DNA from: Elymus sibiricus | Lineage: Eukaryota; Streptophyta; Magnoliopsida; Poales; Poaceae | DNA: 64,000 nucleotides | Assembly: GCA_039707655.1 (NCBI GenBank) | Contig: CM077665.1 | Location: 82,709,954 to 82,773,953 of the forward strand | Direction of reading: 5' to 3' | Part shown: piece after piece, positions 56,691-64,000 of the stretch | Layout of the letters: each line of letters begins with the position of its first letter | Numbering within the stretch: position 1 is the stretch's first letter | The notes under the pieces: model-generated | Databases searched by the model: none | Seen by the model: the letters and a program-made list of their open reading frames with translations, nothing else | Told to the model about the DNA's origin: nothing | Made by a program: the position numbers and the translations under genes

Positions 56691-56739
56691 GTGTAACTTA
56701 CAATATAATGGCAGTGTACTTACCCTGCAACGTGCAATG

Positions 56740-56840
56740 TAGTATCAGTGTACTAACTATGTAATTACACTGTAGTATCGGTGTACTAACTATGTAATTA
56801 CACTGTAGTATCGGTGTACTAACTATGTAAATCATAGTGT
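56740..56840. repeat. 33-bp tandem repeat, three units
   Basis: TAGTATCGGTGTACTAACTA units start at 56740, 56773 and 56806. They adjoin the LINE C target duplication. Confidence 0.8.
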
Positions 56841-57086
56841 AGTTTCAAATAATTGCATTGTAATCCTAGTGATTTCATTACATGTGGTGCTTCCTGGTGT
56901 AGTTGTGGCATCTAAGAGGTATTTTGTGTGTGTCTTAGTTGCAGTCCTCACTAAACCTGATCATGCCTCGGGACGAGTCGGGTTCGGGCCGGGCATGGCA
57001 AGGCCCGAAGCACATGAGCAGTGTCATTTTCAATTAAAATAATCATATTTAGGATATTATATTAATTTATTATACATATATTTTGA

Positions 57087-57130
<44 letters not shown>
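57087..57130. repeat. (TA)n(TG)n compound microsatellite
   Basis: A run of AT followed by about 14 TG units. Confidence 0.9.
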
Positions 57131-57168
57131 CTTCATTTCGGGCTTTTTAGGCTTTCGGGCCGGGCTTC

Positions 57169-57192
57169 GGGGGGGGGGGGGGGGGGGGGGGG
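57169..57192. repeat. Poly-G homopolymer, 24 bases
   Basis: An uninterrupted G run; its length may be unreliable. Confidence 0.9.
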
Positions 57193-59100
57193 AGTTGAGC
57201 CCGAGCCCGGACGGATGCTAGGCTTTCGGCATCAGGCCTCCAGGCCGAGTTGTCCATGTACATGTCTAGTCCCGACTGACTGATTCCTATGATATTTAGT
57301 TAGTTATGCAAGTAGTCTTTGCAGGGCGTTCATTTAGTTGTTGTTTTCAGTTTACTCTCATAATTATTTGACCATGGTTAATGAAACATATGGGCAGATT
57401 GAGGAAGGGATGTTGGTAGTGAACAAATGACCTCTCTCAATGTTGACTGTGTAGATTCTTCAGAGAAACCTTTTGTCCTTGATGACTGTTTCGAACTATC
57501 GCAAGTTTAAGATTTGATTTTCAATAGCGTATCCTGGTTGTTTTAATTTTCATGTGCTTTTGTTTTAATCTAGTTTTGTTTTTGGTTTCAAGAGAATTTT
57601 TGTATGGATGATGGTGTATTAGACATTCGTCTAATTTCTATGTGGATCATGTAGGGACAATTGGCATAGAAAGGTTCTTTATGTAGTGGTAGTTTTTATG
57701 TATAGAAGGAACTAGAGGGTGACGTGCGCTTTGCGACTCCGTTCCTCAGCCGAGTATTAAATATTTTTTTGGCTATCATAGTTAGAGGTTATCACTTTTA
57801 CAAAATATCAAAGAACCAAACTACACTAAGTTGACCCTTGTTTTATTTGATTTATGGTGTTCAGCTCAGTATTTTCATCGCTAGTTGTTTGTGTTCGGTA
57901 TATCATCGATTTTAATCCTACAAAAATCAAATTGACCATCGGACCATATACACCAAAATGGACCTCTCTTTTCTCTAACTTCCCTACATTATTGGCATGT
58001 GTAGGCATAGCCCTAGGCCCATGTACGATGCACACTCCCAATACAACCCAATTTACTCGTAGATCTGCCTCTCAAAATCACTCTCCTTGCATGTTTTATG
58101 CCCAAAGGGACTTCAATCTCTGAATCTAGTCGCATCCTAACCTTGAGGTTAGATTGCCAAGGCCTAGCTACAACGACTCTGTACTCATGTTGGCTTGGAT
58201 CTGCATTGCCTGACCATTTTGTTCTGGCTATCCTCAATGCTAGCACGACAACGGTTTTCATTGTGAATCCACTGTCGTAGGAGCCCAACAATTAAAACCG
58301 AGAAAGGGGTGACCCGACCACTCAGCCTAGAACCAGCAAGGTTGCACCACCCCTTCACAAACGCACAAAGAAGAAACCAATTCAGCCCTTCCCCAACAAC
58401 AAAATAACCCACACATGCGGGGTGTCCTATTCAGTGCGAACGCATCAAAGGATGACCACATGCGCACACCCTAAAATGCTTGCTTCTGTTGGCCGGTCAG
58501 TCACCCTACTGGGCCTCGGCCCATCCGGAGAAGCGAAGGGAAAACCAAATATGAAGGAAAACAGAAAAAAAAAAAGAAACTATTTAAAATGTTTTGATCA
58601 AATAAAAATAAAAATCAAAGTTTAAGAACCATTTAATATTTTTTCATGAATTTAAAAAATATATAGGTATTTTATTTTTCTTGTGAATTTAGAAAAAAAT
58701 ATTGCAAATTTATATGATGCTCGCAAATTTACAAAATATTTGATATATTTTTAAAAAAATCGGGGTTTCAAAGCAGTTCCCCGAATTTCAAAGATATTCA
58801 GAAATTTTGAAATATCCTCAGAAATTTAAAGATTTATCTATCGATGCGCCACGTTCAATTCAAATAGGCCCAATGACAACCCACAACCGGCCGGTTCACT
58901 TACCTGACATGTAGGGCCACGACTGCAAAAACAACCTCGATGCAGAGACTTCATTCCTTATGAGCTTAGTGCTAACTTAACCGATTTCATAGTTTTACGG
59001 ATTATGGCATGTACTGGCATTGTAGTACTCCTGTAGTAACGTTGTTCGAGTTTGAATAAAGTCTGCACTGAAGTAGATCGAGAGTCACAACTCACAAGGC
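57193..59100. other. Intergenic, AT-rich, no supported gene
   Basis: Only short chance ORFs. From about 59100 the sequence becomes the upstream region shared with UGT copies 1 and 2 (GAACGTGATGGAAGAAGCCC, CACGTGGCCTAGGA). Confidence 0.5.
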
Positions 59101-59298
59101 CATCTCGAACGTGATGGAAGAAGCCCGACACGCGCCTTGCGCCCCCGGCAGCACGTGGCCTAGGAAAAGTGACTCCGCGCGCCAGACACCGATGACGACG
59201 CAGCCCATGACCTCCGGGCGGCTTGCGCGCGGCGCTCGCTCACTGAGCTCCCTGGACGTAGTACTTACTACGTACGTCGATGGTCAGCGCCATCCGTC

Positions 59299-59305
59299 TA
59301 TAAAT
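59299..59305 (+). promoter_or_regulatory. TATA box of UGT copy 3
   Basis: GTCTATAAATCCACGCGCCC, as in copy 2, 124 bp before the ATG. Confidence 0.65.
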
Positions 59306-59422
59306 CCACGCGCCCCGAAAGCCGTAGATCACATCACCCAGCACGAAGAAGAATTCAAGTCAGCTGAACCGAACCAGTAGCTCGTCCTAGACATCCCTCG
59401 TCACCGACACCGGCCGATCGCC

Positions 59423-60820
59423 ATGGCGCAGGCGGAGCGCGAGTGCATGCGCGTGGTCATGTTCCCGTGGCTGGCGCACAGCCACATCAACCCGTACCTC
59501 GAGCTGGCGAAGCGCCTCATCGCCGCCAACTCCGACGACCACCTCGACGTCGTCGTGCACCTCGTCTCCACCCCGGCCAACCTCGTCCCCCCTCGCGCAC
59601 CACCAGACGGACAGGGTCAGGCTCGTCGAGCTCCACCTACCGGCGCTCCCTGACCTCCCGCCGGCGCTGCACACCACCAAGGGCCTCCCTGCGCGCCTCA
59701 TGCCGGTCCTCAAGCGCGCTTGCGACCTCGCGGCGCCACGCTTCGGCGCGCTCCTCGACGAGCTCAGCCCGGACATCGTCGTCTACGACTTCATCCAGCC
59801 GTGGGCGCCGCTCGAGGCTGAGGCGCGCGGCGTGCCGGCGGTCCACTTCGACACCTGCGGCGCCGCCGCCACGGCGTTCTTCATCCACTGCCTGAAGACG
59901 GACCGGCCCGCCAGTGCCTTCCCGTTCGAGAGCATCAGCCTGGGCGGCGTCGACGAGGACGCCAAGTACACGGCGCTGATCGCCGTACGCGAAGACAGGA
60001 CCGCCTTGGTTCCCGAGCGCGACCGCCTGCCGCTCAGCATGGAGCGCTCGTCCGGGTTCCTGGCCGTCAAGTCCTGCGCCGACATCGAGCGCAAGTACAT
60101 GGACTACCTGTCGCAGCTCTTGGGCAAGGAGATCATACCCACCGGCCTGTTGCTCGTCGACTCCGGTGGATCGGAGGAGCAGCGTGACAGCGGTCCATCA
60201 TGCGGTGGCTCGACGGCGAGGAGCCGGGCTCCGTGATGTTCGTCTCCTTCGGCAGCGAGTACTTCATGTCAGAGCACCAGATGGCGCAGATGGCCCGTGG
60301 GCTGGAGCTTAGCGGGGTACCCTTTCTGTGGGCGGTGCGCTTCCCGAACGCAGAGGACGACGCTCGCGGCGCGGCGAGGTCCATGCCGCCGGGGTTCGCG
60401 CCAGCTCGCGGAATGGTGGTGGAAGGGTGGGCGCCGCAGCGGCGCATCCTGTCGCACCAATCCTGCGGCGCGTTCCTGACCCACTGCGGGTGGAGCTCGG
60501 TCCTGGAGTCGATGGCGGAGGGGGTGCCGATGGTGGCGCTGCCGCTACACATCGACCAGCCGTTGAACACCAACCTTGCGGTGGAACTGGGCGCGGCGGC
60601 CGCGCGCGTGAAGCAGGAGCAGTTCGGGGAGTTCACGGCGGAGGAAGTGGCGCGGGCGGTGCGCGCAGCTGTGAAGGGGAAAGAAGGAGAGGCGGCGAGG
60701 CGGCGTGCGGGGGAGCTGCGGGAGGTGGTGGCGCGGAACAACGGCGACGACCGGCAGATCGCGACGCTGCTACAGAGGATGGCGCGGCTCTGCGGCAAGG
60801 ACCAGGCCGTCACAAATTAG
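59423..60820 (+). pseudogene. UDP-glycosyltransferase, UGT91-type (copy 3), two frameshifts
   Basis: Homologous to copies 1 and 2 end to end. The ATG at 59423 starts MAQAERECMRVVMFPWLAHSHINPY, with the usual HGHI changed to HSHI. One extra base in the C run at 59587-59592 shifts the frame, and a stop follows by 59653. The correct sequence continues in the next frame (MPVLKRACDLAAPRF...) until about 60190, where one missing base returns it to the original frame (MRWLDGEEPGSV...). The PSPG box is intact (WAPQRRILSH...HCGWSS...HIDQ). The usual TGPLL reads TGLLL. Two opposite single-base indels in C-rich sequence could also be sequencing errors, but the odd substitutions favour a real pseudogene. 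Confidence 0.85.
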
Positions 60821-60872
60821 TGGGCTTTTTTGTGAACGTTTTTTTGATGTTTTTTCAACGGTTTTAGTCGAG

Positions 60873-60878
60873 AATAAA
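60873..60878 (+). terminator. Poly(A) signal AATAAA of UGT copy 3
   Basis: GAGAATAAATAAG, the same context as in the other two copies, further from the stop because of an insert in the 3' UTR. Confidence 0.55.
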
Positions 60879-60879
60879 T

Positions 60880-61742
60880 AAGACAGTCGGGCGCGGTGGC
60901 TGCCACAGCCCACCTGTACGTTTTTTTGAGGCAAACAGCCCATCTGTACATGCCGCTCGGGCGGCCCGGACGACTAGTTTCGGCCTTTCTGGATCGAGCT
61001 AATTTCGGCCTTTTCAGTTTCCTTCAAGAAAAAATCGGCCATTTCGGAGAAATAATAACAGTCTCATATCTTTATCTTTATCTTTACATTTAATAATCTT
61101 TATTTCTAACAATAAAGCACCTATTGCTTCTGTCCACTCACCGTCACGGTTTTTTTATAAAAAAAGTCCCTATACTTTTTAATAATTGAACCCGCAATTC
61201 TTTTTTAAGTGTATCTGGAAAAACGCTTTGTTTTTACACAAAACACCCTGTCGTTTGAAGTATTCAACCCGCGGTCAAGCAGATTTGTAAAGGCAAAAAC
61301 AACATGACCACAGGAGGAGCACAGGCTCGCCTCCTCTTCCTCTCGCCCATGAAACCATCGTCGCCGCCACCACCCACGCCGGCCACTTCCGGCGAGCTTT
61401 GGTGCCGCACAGCATGCTCCCGAGCTCCCCACAGTCCGCGCCTCCCTCCCATCCGGCCAGATTCTCCGCTCCCGTACTCTATCGCCCACTTGCAACCCCA
61501 CCCCCATGGCTAGGGTTTCGGGCAGGGCTTCACCGGTGTGTCTTCGGCGGCCCCAGGTTCGTCCCTCCTTCCTTCTTGGCCACCTCGTCACCGCCTGCAA
61601 GAGCACCCTGATGCGGCCATCCCCGCCCATGACCCTGGTTCTAGCAGGTGGAGGCGGGTTTCCATGGCCCTGATGAGGCCATCCTTGCAGATGGAGGCGG
61701 GTTTCCATGGCTGTCCGGAAGAGCTCCAAGGCCATGGCGGGT
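60880..61742. other. Intergenic, no supported gene; possible transposon remnant
   Basis: AT-rich, then GC-rich from about 61300. AAAAAAGTCCCTATACTTTT at about 61160 resembles a DNA-transposon end, but no partner is seen because an LTR starts at 61743. GGAGGCGGGTTTCCATGG occurs twice (about 61651 and 61690). Confidence 0.4.
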
Positions 61743-62094
61743 GATACGTCTCCAACGTATCTATAATTTATGAAGTATTCATGCCATGTTTACAATAATT
61801 TTATATGATTTTGGTATAATTTTATTAGAACTAACCCGGACTGGCGTTGTTTTCAGCAGAACTACCATGGTGTCGTTTTTGTGCAGAAATAAAAGTTCTC
61901 GGAATGGGCTGAAAATTTACGGAGAATATTTTTGGAAAATATAAAAAATACTGGAGCAAATATATACCGGAGAGGAGTCCCGAGGCAGCCACAAGCCTAG
62001 GGGGCGCGCCCCCTGGCTTGTGGGCCCCTCGGGAGTCCCCTTGACTTGATTCCAACGCCAAGTATTCCTATAAATACCAAAACCCCCAGAAAGA
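61743..62094 (+). mobile_element. LTR fragment (TGATACGTCTCC family)
   Basis: It starts TGATACGTCTCCAACGTATC, as at 23580, but then diverges (TTTATGAAGTATTCATGCC), so it is a related family or subfamily. It includes TATAAATACC (about 62070), a possible TATA box, and is cut at 62094 by a copia LTR. Confidence 0.65.
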
Positions 62095-64000
62095 TGTAGG
62101 GTAACGCAGCAGAAAACAAAAAAATTCTGACCTACGCACCAGCCCAGGACCACTATGGAGACTGCATACAAGGTTTAATCTTTTTCGTTACCGACTCGTA
62201 GCGCAGCGGAAGTAGAGTCGATGACGATCGGCGGTGCAGATCCCCGCAGCTAGGATTTACAACCTCCCAACCGCGAGGATGAATACCCTCATCTGCCCCT
62301 CGGACAGCCCTCCGGGAGGCGGTCGGACAGTCCCCCGGACGGTGTCGCGGACAGCCCTTCGGGAGGACCTTCGAAACTCGAACGGTCACTCGGACAGCCC
62401 TTCGGGAGGCACTCTCGAACTAAGACCGAAACTACGATCTCTCTACAGAGTTGCACACATACGATATCATCTATCCGGCAGGGCTTCGCCGTCCAGAACT
62501 AGTTCCTGCCGGAACCCAGATAGCCTTTCGGCTCTACGAAACTATTTCGCTGGGAGGGAGAGAGAAGCCAGACAAGTCAAATGGCATGTGTATGTGAGAG
62601 CAAGGATGAGAATGGAGAGCTCCTCTCCACCTCCTTTTATAGGAAACCCAAGGGGTAGGGTGGTTTTACAAGAAAACCCAAAACCCACATGAAATGGAGT
62701 CCTTCCCAAGGACCTAAAAGTGAGATCCAAGGGGCAAGTGGGGCTCCAAGGGAGAGCCCCACATGTGGCCGGCCACACCCTAGTGGGACCACCCAAAGGG
62801 GGTCCTATCCATCCATGTCATCCCCTTAGATCTTTTGAGTAAAGCCCCAAAAGGTGGCTTTCCATAAAGTAATCCAAAAAGCACTTTCACTATTCACGAC
62901 GACATTTTTCAGCGTCCGTTCGAACTGAAAATATTTATGTGGGCTAAGAACATTTCCAGTACCCACTAAAATAATTTTCAACGCGTTCCGAAACAATTCC
63001 GGATTAGTGATTTTCATCTGCGAAAAGCATCTGAAGTGGTTCCGGCAGCTCCGGAACATTTTCGGTTTTTCTTCCGGAAAATTCCCAGAAGTTTCCAGAA
63101 TGATTCTGGCACCCTCCAAGAATTATCAGGCATGTGCCAAAATCAATTTGACTTAATGGTATCCCCTGAAACAACTTTTTAGTTTTACCGAAACCGTTCC
63201 GGTGTTCTCTCTGCGGAACTTTTCCGCTGTCCGAAACTTTTCCGGTGATTTTCTCTCAGCGTCCCTGTCTAGTATTCAGCAGATAGATGACCCTTAAGCA
63301 TGTGACCCTATAGGTTCGGTGAAGTATAGACATGACCCGGAACCCCTTCCGATCAATGATCAACATCGGAGCCGTGGACACCCATATTGACCCCTATACC
63401 CACACGAATGAATATTCGAGTGAACCTCCAGTTGCCGTGTGCTATTCCTGTTGCTTCGCGATATGTTACAAATACCCGAGGTGAGACATGTTGGCATCCC
63501 CGTGGATCAACAACTCGTCCACTATGCCAGTTACCTCGTTACCGATATTGATCTCTTTTCTCGTTACCGTGTTCCGACATCCCCGTGATCAAATCACTAA
63601 GTGTCTGGCTAGACGATGATGGATACCGTAACACCAAGAGGGCCCAGAGATATCTCTCCATCGCCGGAGGAGCAAATCCCAATCTTGAGCTATCAAGTTA
63701 CTTGACATACTTTCCCATGAACCCGTAAGCCGCCGTAATAGCCATCCAGTTACGGATGACGTTTAACAAACCCCAAAGTTCATGAATCAAGCATGAAGAA
63801 ACTCGATACTCTCATGGTCTGAGGAATCATGCAAACGTTAACCATCTCTGTGTTATTAACCATTTAACTTGTGACGAATGTATCTCATAGCATAACATCA
63901 ATTCGGGTCGATTCAACACAAATGTTCTTCTAACATTGTGCCCTCAAAGTTGCTGGCATAGACATGCCCATGATCAGGAAAACAGAACCATCATGCAACA
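62095..64000 (-). mobile_element. Second Ty1-copia LTR (Angela/WIS/BARE relatives), cut by right window edge
   Basis: On the minus strand the LTR ends ...GTTACCCTACA at 62095. To the left there is no primer site, only the interrupted LTR, so this is a 3' or solo LTR. It shares blocks with the LTR at 120-2038, such as CCGGCAGGGCTTCGCC (about 62476 and about 594), ATATCTCTGGGCCC and GTTACGTT/GTAACTGGATGGC. It is over 1.9 kb, with no coding region. Confidence 0.75.
62298..62410. repeat. GGACAGCCCTTCGGGAGG repeats in the copia LTR
   Basis: Near-copies of TCGGACAGCCCTTCGGGAGG at about 62300, 62322, 62351 and 62390, with uneven spacing. They lie about 200-310 bp from the LTR 3' end. Confidence 0.7.

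Noticed and set aside
61205..61735. 176-codon minus-strand ORF
   Set aside because: Trp/Arg/Gly-rich translation without domain in a GC-rich transposon-like patch that is cut by an LTR.

Overview
This is plant nuclear DNA, almost certainly from wheat or a close Triticeae relative. The evidence is the transposon content rather than any single gene: a Ty1-copia LTR of the Angela/BARE/WIS type, LTRs that begin TGATACGTCTCCAACG, a Stowaway MITE, and PIF/Harbinger, Mutator-like and Helitron pieces. The few genes are GC-rich, grass-type genes (a DUF1618 protein, an F-box protein, UGT91-type glycosyltransferases). No tRNA, rRNA, CRISPR array or prokaryotic feature was seen.

Layout. 1-2038: the 5' LTR and first internal bases of a copia element on the minus strand, inserted into a Harbinger transposase gene (2039-3321). 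3495-5413: a 5'-truncated LINE, landed 334 bp upstream of the ATG of UGT copy 1 (5748-7145). 7504-9415: two MITEs, a 39-bp retroposon stub and a scrambled filler patch. 9494-10657: DUF1618 gene (minus). 14747-17319: a short non-autonomous LTR retrotransposon with apparently identical LTRs. 20472-20475: a Helitron-like 3' end touching the F-box gene (20477-21775, minus), which is head-to-head with a small unknown ORF (22031-22432). About 22815-33804: LINE A, interrupted by two solo LTRs. 35852-37252: UGT copy 2 (minus). 37957-40253: a Stowaway MITE holding a non-LTR retroposon. 40471-46389: full-length LINE B (minus). 46524-48202: a Mutator-like element with a 9-bp target duplication. 52132-56690: LINE C (minus). 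59423-60820: UGT copy 3, a pseudogene with two opposing frameshifts. 61743-64000: an LTR fragment interrupted by a second copia LTR that runs off the right edge.

The biological core is a three-member cluster of UGT91-type glycosyltransferases spread over about 55 kb in +, -, + orientation. The copies share a promoter cassette, leader, coding region and 3' UTR. Copy 2 looks intact with a normal TATA box. Copy 1 has an intact ORF but an altered TATA box, a shorter leader and a LINE in its upstream region. Copy 3 is broken.

The most unusual recurring signal is in the LINEs. In all three that retain the junction (A, B, C), the ORF1 stop and ORF2 start overlap as the four bases ATGA. This suggests coupled termination-reinitiation of the reverse transcriptase ORF in plant L1-type elements.
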